Below, one piece after another: positions 45,564 to 52,776 of a DNA stretch of 64,000 nucleotides. This stretch comes from CAYRMV01 sp964425255 (lineage in GTDB: Bacteria > Bacteroidota > Bacteroidia > Flavobacteriales_D > Crocinitomicaceae), in assembly GCA_964425255.1 (NCBI GenBank), contig CAYRMV010000001.1:44853-108852 (forward strand), written 5' to 3'. The stretch's first letter is position 1; the number at the start of each line of letters is the position of its first letter. A program made the position numbers and the translations under genes. The notes under the pieces were generated by a model. That model was not told the DNA's origin. It saw nothing but the letters and a program-made list of their open reading frames with translations, and did no database searches.

Positions 45564-45598
45564 GAGTGAAATTTTAATTTTGTTCATATTTTACTCCT
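45562..45598. terminator. bidirectional terminator between converging operons
   Basis: The arms AGGAGTGAAAT (45562-45572) and ATTTTACTCCT (45588-45598) form an 11-bp stem with one G-U pair and flanking A/T-rich sequence. It lies where plus-strand late genes meet minus-strand early genes. On the minus strand it overlaps the end of the 53-residue gene. Confidence 0.68.
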
Positions 45599-45752
45599 CT
45601 TGAGTTATTTCTAATAATTCTTCATATCCTGAATTAACTTCATCATAAAGCCCTTCGATGTACTTATATTCCTGACTATCAATATGATGTTTCTTTAACT
45701 CAGTATTCAGAAGATTCAGGATAAACTCGTAGTCTTTCTTAAATAGGTTCAT
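45591..45752 (-). CDS. small acidic helical protein, unknown
   Basis: Encodes 53 residues from an ATG at 45752 with GGAG five bases before it. The peptide begins MNLFKKDYEFILNLLNTEL and ends in an acidic helix (GYEELLEITQEE). It is the last gene of the leftward operon and ends inside the shared terminator. The ribosome site and even composition make it a credible gene. No function is apparent. Confidence 0.65.
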   Translation of the reverse strand: MNLFKKDYEFILNLLNTELKKHHIDSQEYKYIEGLYDEVNSGYEELLEITQEE

Positions 45753-45768
45753 CTTAACTCCACATTTC

Positions 45769-46077
45769 TTATATTTTATGTAAATCTTCTTTTGTAATTG
45801 TATTAATCTTGGTTAAAAGGGAAGGTGAGACCTTCCAAGTACCTTTTTCGGTTTTCACATGAATCGTTTTTGGATTAACTTTGATCACTTCTCCGACTAC
45901 TCTATAGCCTCTTTTTGAATCGAAAGAGACTTGATCGCCGACATTAAGAGATGCTGAAGCCATTAATTGTTTTTTGCTATCGAGATTTTTAATTCTTAAA
46001 ACGACAATTTTGTTAAGCTCTTTAAGTTCTTCAATAGTTAAGAAATTTATGTTATTTGAAATCTCTCTCATATTCAT
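45769..46077 (-). CDS. small protein with an SH3/KOW-like domain
   Basis: Encodes 102 residues directly behind promoter P1. An N-terminal helical part (LTIEELKELNKIVVLRIKNL) is followed by a small beta-barrel: LNVGDQVSFDSKRGYRVVGE, then VIKVNPKTIHVKT and a closing WKVSPSLLTKI. This is reminiscent of KOW or other SH3-like folds that bind RNA or proteins. Immediate early expression is likely. A role in modulating host transcription or translation would fit but is not shown. Confidence 0.7.
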   Translation of the reverse strand: MNMREISNNINFLTIEELKELNKIVVLRIKNLDSKKQLMASASLNVGDQVSFDSKRGYRVVGEVIKVNPKTIHVKTEKGTWKVSPSLLTKINTITKEDLHKI

Positions 46078-46102
46078 ACAAATCTCCTTGATTGTTATAA
46101 TT

Positions 46103-46131
46103 ATTGTATCACATTAATTATTTCAAGTCAA
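46103..46131 (-). promoter_or_regulatory. early promoter P1
   Basis: On the minus strand TTGACT (46131-46126), a 17-base spacer and TACAAT (46108-46103). The box GTGATAC overlaps the spacer and -10 end (46112-46106) and is repeated 34 bases upstream at 46146-46140. Confidence 0.85.
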
Positions 46132-46164
46132 GAATAAATGTATCACATTTATTTAACCTAACTG

Positions 46165-46410
46165 CTAGATTTTATTAAGCTCATCTTGATCGAGAATTAG
46201 AGATTTTTTGATGAATTTACACTTTTTAAAACCTGTTTGTTGACCTTGACTGGTAAACAGCATGGGCCCCTCATAATTTGTCCACATACATAAATCAACG
46301 CATCTTTCGTAGGTCTCATTAATTCCATCGTGATTCATTATTATTTCTTTTTCACGACCGCATCTTGAACAAACGAAAGTTCTTGTTGGGAAGCCTTTTA
46401 AATTATCCAT
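46165..46410 (-). CDS. small zinc-binding protein, unknown
   Basis: Encodes 81 residues with a GGAG site. CSRCG near residue 14 and ERCVDLC near residue 36 give two cysteine pairs suited to zinc. The C-terminal part is basic. It overlaps the upstream gene by 8 bases. Its stop lies just beyond promoter P1, so the transcript from P2 probably ends here or reads through. Confidence 0.68.
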   Translation of the reverse strand: MDNLKGFPTRTFVCSRCGREKEIIMNHDGINETYERCVDLCMWTNYEGPMLFTSQGQQTGFKKCKFIKKSLILDQDELNKI

Positions 46411-46597
46411 TTAATTCTCCACAAGCTTTTAAAAATTTATCTCTTAAATATAAAGCTCTCTTTTCATCTTGTAATTTATAGATGGTTAAAAGCTCTAACA
46501 CTCTTCTTTGACCAGGCCTGAAAAGCATACCTGTTTTTAATTTTTCAAAAAGCTCTTCAAGTTCAATTTCAATAGCGAATGGTAAAACTAATTGCAT
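46403..46597 (-). CDS. small helical protein, unknown
   Basis: Encodes 64 residues. It is helical, with an acidic start (IEIELEELFEKLKTGML) and a basic end (RALYLRDKFLKACGELNG). It belongs to a run of tightly packed short early genes with one-base gaps or overlaps. No recognised family. Confidence 0.65.
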   Translation of the reverse strand: MQLVLPFAIEIELEELFEKLKTGMLFRPGQRRVLELLTIYKLQDEKRALYLRDKFLKACGELNG

Positions 46598-46598
46598 A

Positions 46599-46886
46599 TT
46601 AAAATCCTTTGATTAATTCGTTTGATTCTATAAACTCTCTACAATCTTTTTCGAGTTGAGAGTTGCCATTTGGAATTTCAAATTCCACTAGGGCTTTTAT
46701 GGTGGCCTTAGATTGCGGTTCAAATATCTCTTCTCCATATTCTTTAAATGGCTTAGAACATCGATAAAGAGAGATGCCGTTTATATCTTGAAGCAAACAA
46801 TAATATATTTCCTCTTTTAGATCGTTAAGCGTTTTATAAATTAGAGAGCAACGGCCAATATCAACTTTTTTAATCATTAGCTTCAT
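46599..46886 (-). CDS. small early protein, unknown
   Basis: Encodes 95 residues with a GAGGAAG site. It is mixed alpha/beta (RCSLIYKTLNDLKEEIYYC, SKATIKALVEFEIPNG). It overlaps its upstream neighbour by 4 bases. The gene has no recognised domain. It belongs to the early cluster that often carries host-takeover proteins. Confidence 0.65.
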   Translation of the reverse strand: MKLMIKKVDIGRCSLIYKTLNDLKEEIYYCLLQDINGISLYRCSKPFKEYGEEIFEPQSKATIKALVEFEIPNGNSQLEKDCREFIESNELIKGF

Positions 46887-47293
46887 ACTTCCTCCAATCT
46901 TGATAAGAATGTTTTTGGCTTTCTTACCACATTTTGATCTTGATCTTTAAAGCCATCATATCCTTCATTAATAATTTCGATCGTGTCGAATGAGCATTTT
47001 AGATGTTTATTAATTAAATTCAAAATTCCTTGCTTAGAGTATTCAAAATCCATCTTCTCTACATGGGCCAATAATTCACTATAAGACCTATTGGCATCTC
47101 TTAAATAAAAACAATGTGAGACATAGCCGTGAAATTCTCCTACATGAGAGGGCGATCTTTGATGAGCATTGACACCATGAACCTCTAAATAAATCATATC
47201 ACCATGATCATTTTCAAAAGTTGTTCTTAGTCGGCAATTCTCAACATCGCCTCTTGGTACACAACCAGCACCTTCTATCTTTAAAACTCTCAT
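46883..47293 (-). CDS. early protein, unknown
   Basis: Encodes 136 residues from the ATG at 47293, which has GGAGTTTAAT upstream. The longer frame to 47356 has no ribosome site and overlaps its neighbour. The N-terminal half is beta-rich (MRVLKIEGAGCVPRGDVEN, MIYLEVHGVNAHQ) and the second half is helical (NRSYSELLAHVEKMDFEY). Histidines are frequent (HQRSPSHVGEFHGYVSH), possibly metal binding. Family not recognised. Confidence 0.7.
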   Translation of the reverse strand: MRVLKIEGAGCVPRGDVENCRLRTTFENDHGDMIYLEVHGVNAHQRSPSHVGEFHGYVSHCFYLRDANRSYSELLAHVEKMDFEYSKQGILNLINKHLKCSFDTIEIINEGYDGFKDQDQNVVRKPKTFLSRLEEV

Positions 47294-47294
47294 A

Positions 47295-47543
47295 TTAAAC
47301 TCCAAACTTTCTAATATAGAGATGATAAGCATCGGCCAAAGTTTCTTTCTCTGCACCTGTATGGCGTCCAGATGCTATTTTATAATTTAAGCGATCTAAA
47401 AATTTACCTAACTCTTCTTTACTCATTTGATTCATGTCATGTTTAAAACTTAAAGAAACATTTTGAAGCCATTCGATATATTCTTGATCGTTGTTTTGTT
47501 CTTCTACCAATTGATCGTAAAAATATTCTTTCATTCGTCCCAT
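47295..47543 (-). CDS. small charged helical protein, unknown
   Basis: Encodes 82 residues behind GGAGTTTAATATG. It is predicted all-helical (MKEYFYDQLVEEQNNDQEY, EELGKFLDRLNYKIASG). It starts one base after the upstream gene ends. No functional clue beyond early-operon membership. Confidence 0.66.
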   Translation of the reverse strand: MGRMKEYFYDQLVEEQNNDQEYIEWLQNVSLSFKHDMNQMSKEELGKFLDRLNYKIASGRHTGAEKETLADAYHLYIRKFGV

Positions 47544-47544
47544 A

Positions 47545-47847
47545 TTAAACTCCTATGTCTTCTCTTGTGTATAAGTACATCGCATAGAAAATTGCAGATT
47601 CAGTATCAACAAATTTATGATTCACTCTATAAGTTGGCTCGCTTTCACTTCCAGCACCAAGATATAAGATAACCATTCCGTATTGATCTTGTTTCATGTG
47701 AACCATGTAATAACCACCAGCTAGACATTGAATTTTGAAAAATTCTACATCTTTTGGTAATCGTGAAACTTCGGTCAATCTATAAAGCTTTTGTTTTATA
47801 ATTTTATTTGTGTTTCTTCTTTGAAGTAGGTTAGTTAATTCTTGCAT
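47545..47847 (-). CDS. early protein, unknown
   Basis: Encodes 100 residues with a GGAGAGTAAT site. The first 30 are basic helix (LLQRRNTNKIIKQKLYRLTE). The rest alternates strands and helix (FFKIQCLAGGYYMVHMKQDQ). It has neither enzyme nor DNA-binding motifs that I can identify. Confidence 0.66.
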   Translation of the reverse strand: MQELTNLLQRRNTNKIIKQKLYRLTEVSRLPKDVEFFKIQCLAGGYYMVHMKQDQYGMVILYLGAGSESEPTYRVNHKFVDTESAIFYAMYLYTREDIGV

Positions 47848-47848
47848 A

Positions 47849-48115
47849 TTACTCTCCTTTTAATTCTTTGATGATCGATTCGTTGTTCCAAGGAACGCTA
47901 CATCTATTTTTCATTGGAGGTCTTGGTGGATTGTTTAATAGAACAATTGCTTCAAAAGCTTCTTGTGTCATTGTTTGCCAAGATGTGAAGTCAACCGATT
48001 CTCTTTCTCCATTTGGTTTAACTAAGGTGTAAAATTTTGTTGGAGCTTCATTCCAATCACCGTCCTCTTCTACTATTAGTGTATGTCCTTCAAAGCAATA
48101 TTTTAAATTCTTCAT
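47849..48115 (-). CDS. small early protein, unknown
   Basis: Encodes 88 residues from the ATG at 48115, which has GAGGATTGT upstream and is the first start after promoter P2. It is beta-rich in the first half (LKYCFEGHTLIVEEDGDW) with a Pro-rich loop (NNPPRPPMKNRC) later. Being first behind a strong early promoter suggests high early expression. Confidence 0.7.
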   Translation of the reverse strand: MKNLKYCFEGHTLIVEEDGDWNEAPTKFYTLVKPNGERESVDFTSWQTMTQEAFEAIVLLNNPPRPPMKNRCSVPWNNESIIKELKGE

Positions 48116-48142
48116 ACAATCCTCGCTTGTGTTCTTATAATT

Positions 48143-48171
48143 ATTGTAATACATAAATTAAATAAAGTCAA
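48143..48171 (-). promoter_or_regulatory. early promoter P2
   Basis: Minus strand TTGACT (48171-48166), a 17-base spacer and TACAAT (48148-48143). The box GTATTAC is present twice, at 48152-48146 and 48186-48180, 34 bases apart. Further upstream is CAATCAGTTAG, shared with P3. Confidence 0.87.
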
Positions 48172-48224
48172 GAATAAATGTAATACAAAAATTAGATGGC
48201 TAACTGATTGATTCTGAAGGGTAA

Positions 48225-48249
48225 AAAGAAAGGGCCAAAAATTGGCCCT
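48225..48249 (-). terminator. terminator of the MazG-like gene transcript
   Basis: An 8-bp stem AGGGCCAA / TTGGCCCT with a 3-base loop is followed, on the minus strand, by TTCTTTTTACCC. It lies between the 48279 gene and promoter P2 and so separates two early transcripts. Confidence 0.85.
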
Positions 48250-48278
48250 ACCTCTTTAAAAATAGCCCGTTTTTGGCC

Positions 48279-48851
48279 TTATAGATTTTGAGACAAAACT
48301 TCTCTTTCTGCTTCTAGGTTTCTTTCGATGGCATCGCTTGTATTAAAGCGATCAGGATAGCGTAATTTGAGCTTGTTGATGTTGTTTGCAAGTATTGTCT
48401 CGACATCGAGATCAAAGAGAACAGTGAGTTCGTTCATCAATGTATAGACCTTTTGAGCGAAGTCTAGTTGTAATTCAAGATCAATTTCTTTCCCATAGAA
48501 AGATAGCTTTTTAATTCGATCAAAATAGCGTGATACATCGAGTAAGGCACTGGTAACAAGAACCAATCCAGTATAATCGACATTACTTCTATCAACTTCT
48601 TTTATGTGATCTTTTCCAAACTTCGACTCCAATTCACGATCATATATTGAAGCATACCAATAAATGTCTGCAATTTCTTCACCGATATTAACTCTATCGC
48701 CAGCACGAATAGCATCGTACAATTCTGGTAATTCAGTTAAAATACCAAGAGCAGCGTGCAAAAGTTTTTGCTGTTTCTTGTCGCAAAAGAATTTGTCTCC
48801 CAACGTCCTTTCGGCCAATAATACATAGTCTTCGTGTTTTAATTTTTCCAT
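48279..48851 (-). CDS. MazG-like nucleotide pyrophosphohydrolase
   Basis: Encodes 190 residues. It looks like an all-alpha NTP pyrophosphohydrolase: a helix with ELPELYDAI, then GEEIADIYWY, giving the paired acidic positions (E-x-x-E and E-x-x-D) that bind magnesium, and a C-terminal NINKLKLRYPDRF, the usual end of MazG domains. Such enzymes split NTPs or dNTPs into monophosphates and pyrophosphate. Phage versions may clean nucleotide pools or influence host ppGpp. It overlaps the upstream gene by one base. Confidence 0.78.
   Translation of the reverse strand: MEKLKHEDYVLLAERTLGDKFFCDKKQQKLLHAALGILTELPELYDAIRAGDRVNIGEEIADIYWYASIYDRELESKFGKDHIKEVDRSNVDYTGLVLVTSALLDVSRYFDRIKKLSFYGKEIDLELQLDFAQKVYTLMNELTVLFDLDVETILANNINKLKLRYPDRFNTSDAIERNLEAEREVLSQNL
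48400..48409. repeat. dispersed motif copy 8 (TCGACATCGA)
   Basis: Within the MazG-like gene, in GTCTCGACATCGAGATC. Confidence 0.65.
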
Positions 48852-49138
48852 TACTTTCTCCTCATTGTTTTTACCAATCTAATTCGATTGTTATCTAAAC
48901 TTTTAAAATATTTCTTTTTATCAATACCAATCGAAGCTTTAAAGCAATTTTCTTCAAAATCGCAAGTCGCACAATTAGCATCTTCGTTTTGCCAAAAACC
49001 ATAACAAGAAGATTGCTTGACCTCTTTATTATGAAGCCAAGCTCTCACTATTAGTCGATTTAAAGTTTCTATTGATGGATTTGATGGATAGATGATTTTG
49101 TTCTTATCACAAAACTCAATTAACTGTTCTTTTCTCAT
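48851..49138 (-). CDS. small cysteine-rich protein, possible zinc binder
   Basis: Encodes 95 residues. The first 35 residues look like a HeH/SAP-type helical unit (MRKEQLIEFCDKNKIIYP). After it come four cysteines in the order CYGFWQNEDANCATC then FEENC, a C-x(10)-C-x2-C-x6-C pattern seen in several phage and bacterial proteins with presumed metal sites. The tail is basic. A nucleic-acid-binding role is likely but not proven. Confidence 0.68.
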   Translation of the reverse strand: MRKEQLIEFCDKNKIIYPSNPSIETLNRLIVRAWLHNKEVKQSSCYGFWQNEDANCATCDFEENCFKASIGIDKKKYFKSLDNNRIRLVKTMRRK

Positions 49139-49256
49139 TCACACAACCGTATTCATAGTTATATTGGGATTCAGGACAATTTTGCTTCTCTCCTATTAAA
49201 TAGCCAAGCAAAATTAAAACAATTGTATAAAGCACAAAGTCAATCCTCTTGGTCAT
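49116..49256 (-). CDS. 46-residue membrane protein
   Basis: Starts at ATG 49256, overlapping the upstream stop as ATGA, so it is likely translated by coupling, and ends within the next gene. One membrane span (DFVLYTIVLILLGYLIG, residues 6-22) and a short outside tail with two cysteines (CPESQYNYEYGC) are visible. Small early membrane proteins of phages often block host or rival functions. No specific role is known here. Confidence 0.6.
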   Translation of the reverse strand: MTKRIDFVLYTIVLILLGYLIGEKQNCPESQYNYEYGCVNEKRTVN

Positions 49257-49471
49257 GTCGTTTTCACTTTGAAAGAGCAAGCTCTCCCTTTTGCTGAGAA
49301 ATGCTCATAATGATCATTATGATTTCTGACTCTCTCTAAACACTCTGGACAATTGATAATCTCTTTTTTATTGATTTCTTCAATATGTTTAAGAACATCT
49401 TTTAAAACCTTTGAACCATCAACCATAAATAATCTTTTAACCAAAACAAAAACATTTTTATGTTTCTTCAT
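49253..49471 (-). CDS. small zinc-finger-like protein
   Basis: Encodes 72 residues from ATG 49471 behind AGGTGG. GTG 49480 is an in-frame alternative with poorer spacing. The basic helical N-terminus (MKKHKNVFVLVKRLFMVDG) leads to CPECLERVRNHNDHYEH, with two cysteines and several histidines able to bind zinc. A DNA- or RNA-binding function is plausible. Confidence 0.65.
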   Translation of the reverse strand: MKKHKNVFVLVKRLFMVDGSKVLKDVLKHIEEINKKEIINCPECLERVRNHNDHYEHFSAKGRACSFKVKTT

Positions 49472-49637
49472 TTGAACCACCTGAAAGATCGATAATCTCT
49501 TCTATTAACTCTTTCGCTATTTTAGAATTTTCTTCTCTCGCTATATTGTTTAGAGTAGAGGAAATATATTTTGCAATGTCTTCTCTGGTATCGTCACCGA
49601 ACCAAATAAGAACTTGCTCATGAGTAACCTTTTGCAT
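49458..49637 (-). CDS. small acidic helical protein, unknown
   Basis: Encodes 59 residues from ATG 49637 with GGAG nine bases before it, ending at TAA 49458-49460 within the start of the next gene. It is helical and acidic (DDTREDIAKYISSTLNNIA, then AKELIEEIIDLSGG). It directly follows the VWA protein gene, so it may act with it. No family recognised. Confidence 0.68.
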   Translation of the reverse strand: MQKVTHEQVLIWFGDDTREDIAKYISSTLNNIAREENSKIAKELIEEIIDLSGGSNEET

Positions 49638-49641
49638 AATA

Positions 49642-51339
49642 CTAAGCTCCTTTTAAAATTATTTTAGATAACTCGGCCATCGCTTCTCCGGCCAATTTTG
49701 AAAGATCATTTACAATAACGTGTTCTTTATAGTAATACTTCACGGCATCAGTCAAAATTCCTATGCCAACAGTTTCTATTCCTGATTTATTTATTTTGTT
49801 CAACTTTAAAATCAGGTCACTTCTTAATAGTGCTCCATCAGTGTCTCCCGTTGCTGGTTGACCATCTGATAGAACTAAAAGAATTTTTCTTTCTTCTTTT
49901 CTTTCTTGTAATCTTTTAGCCGCCCAAGCTACACACTCTCCGTCTGGGTTTTGCACACCTGATTTTATCTTTGTTAATCCATAACAATTATCTGAATTGA
50001 AATCTTTAAAAACATGAAGATCAAGTCTTTCACTTCTACGACCTGAAGATAGTCCTTTTGATGCACTAGAAACTCGACTGTCATCAACTGAATTGAATCC
50101 AGTAATTTCAAAATTAATTCTCAAATCTCTCAAGGCTTCAGCTAATGCAATAGCGGTCATTTTTGCTACTTCAATTTTTGATCCACCCATTGAACCCGAT
50201 AAGTCTATCAATATTTCAATTGCAACATTTCGAGTATCTATTTTTGTTTGTTGCTTGAATGGTTTTCTATAGCCAGGTTGAGTTCTTAATTTTGAAAAGT
50301 CAGCAGGATTCAAAACTCCTCTTTCACGCTCATAAGACCATCGAGCATTTTCTTTTACTCGCAATACTCTTTCAAGCTTTCTTTTAATTGGATTGATTTG
50401 GCCCATGATAGAAGCTCTTAGACGATGATATGTTTCTGCATCGCCTTTCCCAGTGTGATCGGTAACCGTATCATATAAAGTTGTCGCAGGAATACTGACT
50501 CCTCTTCCAAATTCAGGAATTTCTGATTTGGGAAGTTTTTTATCCTCTTCAACTTTCTTTTCTATTTTCTCGTCCATATAATCATGAACCGATATTGCTT
50601 CCATTTCTTTTCTTTCTTTACTTTCTTTTCCTATCTCTTCTGAGAGCATCGATCCTTCTTTAAAATGAGCTTCGCCTCCGTCTTCTTTGCCTTTGCCGTC
50701 TTTAGAGTCTTCGCCTTCTTCTCCCTCTTCGCCTTCGCCTTCTGATTTTTCATCCTCTTTCTTCTCTTCTAGTTTTTCTTTTATCTTTGCATAAATTATT
50801 TCGCAAATTTCTTTAACCTCTTTGGTGCTTTTGGCTTTTCTTATGTCGTCAACATACTCATCAACATAATCCAAATAGTCTTGAATTTCGGCATCCTCTA
50901 TAAGAGAGCGTCCAGCGACCATTTTGCTTAGTGAAATTAATAAACGATATGGCCAAGGATAGGTCATATATTTTTCATCAATTTGTGCCAACAAAGAATC
51001 GTTCAAGTCTTTCAAGTTGTAATAACAGCCAGGAAAATGTTCTATCATTTTCGATTCAATTCTATGGTCTTCTGCCATATTAATAAGATCAAATAGAAAC
51101 CGAGATTTAATCGCTTTGGTGACAGAGAAGTCCGTAAACTTCACATGACCAACCTCGTGATCTAAATATCCATTTAAGTCTTTCTTGGTCTTTTCATCTA
51201 AAACTTTTAATCTAGGTAAATAGATAACCTTTCCATCTGTTGCCGCTTGTTCTCCTTGAAAGACGACTCGCACATTGTAAACAGTAGATAAAACTCGCCC
51301 AAGCTTTTCAATGGCACTTTCAAATTGATATGGTTTCAT
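49642..51339 (-). CDS. CobT-like protein with VWA domain
   Basis: Encodes 565 residues. The N-terminal 130 residues include HEVGH at 61-65, a zinc-protease-like HExxH. Residues about 185-240 are a highly acidic stretch (EGEGEEGEEGEDSKDGKG). The C-terminal part is a von Willebrand A domain with a complete metal-ion site, DLSGSMGGS near 378, and a late LLVLSDGQPATGD. CobT partners CobS in cobalt insertion in bacteria, but phage pairs lack the rest of that pathway, so here a MoxR-type chaperone role is more likely. It is co-encoded with the ATPase 3 bases away. Confidence 0.82.
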   Translation of the reverse strand: MKPYQFESAIEKLGRVLSTVYNVRVVFQGEQAATDGKVIYLPRLKVLDEKTKKDLNGYLDHEVGHVKFTDFSVTKAIKSRFLFDLINMAEDHRIESKMIEHFPGCYYNLKDLNDSLLAQIDEKYMTYPWPYRLLISLSKMVAGRSLIEDAEIQDYLDYVDEYVDDIRKAKSTKEVKEICEIIYAKIKEKLEEKKEDEKSEGEGEEGEEGEDSKDGKGKEDGGEAHFKEGSMLSEEIGKESKERKEMEAISVHDYMDEKIEKKVEEDKKLPKSEIPEFGRGVSIPATTLYDTVTDHTGKGDAETYHRLRASIMGQINPIKRKLERVLRVKENARWSYERERGVLNPADFSKLRTQPGYRKPFKQQTKIDTRNVAIEILIDLSGSMGGSKIEVAKMTAIALAEALRDLRINFEITGFNSVDDSRVSSASKGLSSGRRSERLDLHVFKDFNSDNCYGLTKIKSGVQNPDGECVAWAAKRLQERKEERKILLVLSDGQPATGDTDGALLRSDLILKLNKINKSGIETVGIGILTDAVKYYYKEHVIVNDLSKLAGEAMAELSKIILKGA

Positions 51340-51342
51340 GGA

Positions 51343-52500
51343 TTACTCCTTTTTACCTTTCATTAGTCTTTGAATAATTCCTTTAATAGTTTCGATTTCA
51401 GCATCGTCATCGATCTTTGAATAGATCGCAATTTCGGCCGCCACATCTGGGTCTTTCAATCGAATCAATAAATCGGTAAAATCAAAAAGCTTACGAGTAG
51501 AGAAAGAAGTTGAAATTTCTTCTTTTAAAAAGGCTGCTCTAATCATTCCACCGACTTCAACAATTGTTGTTGCAATGGCCTTTGTTAATCGTGGAAACAT
51601 GGCCATTAAAACTTCAATCTCTTTTTCTTTTGGCAAATAATCGACCATGTAAACTCTCCATCTATCTACAAACGCTTCGTTCATTTCATTTGTACCTTGA
51701 TAAAGATGTCTAAACTTTTTCATTCTTCCAATTGTATTGGCCGTGGCAAAAAGTCTAAAATTTTTATGAGGCACGATGGTTTCAAATCCTTTTTCTTTTA
51801 AAAGTAATTCTCCATCTGGTTCTAAAAGAGCATTAAGATTTGCAAGAATTTCTTCTTTGGCAAAATCGATCTCATCAAGAATAACCCAATGACCATGTCG
51901 AACGGCATTGGTAAGAATACCGTCAATCCAAACTGTATCTCCACCTTTTACGGCCCAAAGTCCGATCATATCTCCAACTGTGATTTGACCATTGCATGAA
52001 ATTCTTATTGAAGCTTGATTTAATCTTGAAGCAATATTTTCAATAAAGGTTGATTTACCTGTCCCAGTGTGTCCAATTAACATTACTCTTCTATTTTCAG
52101 CAATGTCTTGTAAAACACTTGCATTTCTTTTAGCTATTGGATCGCCATCTTTCCCTATGTAGTAATTTGCATTGAACTTTGGAACTTTCGCCCCATTATT
52201 GGCACCATAGCCTTTGAGAAGATCGATTCCTAAAATCTTGAAAGAATCTGAACGCTCTTCGAGAACTTCTTTTGGTTCTTCTTTTTCTTCTTTTGATTTC
52301 TCGACCGCCTTTTTCATAGCGTGTCCAACGGCCTCTTCTTTTTCAGTAATTGATTCATCAAAAATAATTTGATGTTCTTTCACCTTGAATCTCTTCACAT
52401 ATTCTTTTAATGTTTCGTGTTCCGACTCGATATGATCAACAAGATCATCGCTTTTGAATCCACAATGTAAACAAGTGCATCTTTTTAAATCTTTTGACAT
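51343..52500 (-). CDS. CobS-like MoxR-family AAA ATPase with zinc finger
   Basis: Encodes 385 residues. A C2H2-like finger (C10-x2-C13, H23-x4-H28) precedes a charged linker and an AAA+ core. The core shows Walker A GHTGTGKST (143-151), Walker B VILDEID (206-212), sensor FATAN (251-255) and the arginine-rich FVDRWRVYM. MoxR/CobS ATPases remodel protein or metal-cofactor complexes together with a VWA partner, here the next gene. The start sits behind the GGGGATAGCA leader element. The zinc finger may direct it to nucleic acid. Confidence 0.85.
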   Translation of the reverse strand: MSKDLKRCTCLHCGFKSDDLVDHIESEHETLKEYVKRFKVKEHQIIFDESITEKEEAVGHAMKKAVEKSKEEKEEPKEVLEERSDSFKILGIDLLKGYGANNGAKVPKFNANYYIGKDGDPIAKRNASVLQDIAENRRVMLIGHTGTGKSTFIENIASRLNQASIRISCNGQITVGDMIGLWAVKGGDTVWIDGILTNAVRHGHWVILDEIDFAKEEILANLNALLEPDGELLLKEKGFETIVPHKNFRLFATANTIGRMKKFRHLYQGTNEMNEAFVDRWRVYMVDYLPKEKEIEVLMAMFPRLTKAIATTIVEVGGMIRAAFLKEEISTSFSTRKLFDFTDLLIRLKDPDVAAEIAIYSKIDDDAEIETIKGIIQRLMKGKKE

Positions 52501-52503
52501 GGT

Positions 52504-52513
52504 TGCTATCCCC
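52504..52513 (-). promoter_or_regulatory. leader element GGGGATAGCA before the CobS-like gene
   Basis: The Shine-Dalgarno-like GGGGA runs into TAGCA, three bases before the ATG at 52500. One of five copies on the minus strand. Confidence 0.65.
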
Positions 52514-52532
52514 TTTTAAATGTTAAATAGAA

Positions 52533-52775
52533 TTAATCTTCTATGGTTTTCTTCATTTGTCTATTGGCGACCATCATACCTTGATGAAGCAAATAATTTA
52601 TTGCATCACTCGTGGTCATTTCGCCTCTCTTATTAAATTTCAATCGAGAGTCTTTTGTTTCTTCTAGCCACAATCTGACTTGCTCGATCTCTTCTATCAT
52701 TGCTTGATTCATTCGTACAACTTTCATTGTGTCTTTCTTTTCTCCGTTTGGTAGAGATGGTCTTCCAGCTCCCAT
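52533..52775 (-). CDS. ribbon-helix-helix-like DNA-binding protein
   Basis: Encodes 80 residues from ATG 52775, which has GGGGAATAAT upstream. After MGAGRPSLPNGEKKDTM comes a strand (KVVRMN) and two helices (QAMIEEIEQVRLWLEET and TTSDAINYLLHQGMM). This layout fits a ribbon-helix-helix or similar small repressor. It lies between the deacetylase and the CobS-like gene and might regulate the early transcripts. Confidence 0.66.
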   Translation of the reverse strand: MGAGRPSLPNGEKKDTMKVVRMNQAMIEEIEQVRLWLEETKDSRLKFNKRGEMTTSDAINYLLHQGMMVANRQMKKTIED

Positions 52776-52776
52776 A

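Noticed and set aside
49642..52500. A cobalamin synthesis pathway
   Set aside because: Only the CobS/CobT-like pair is present, and no other pathway enzyme is in the window.
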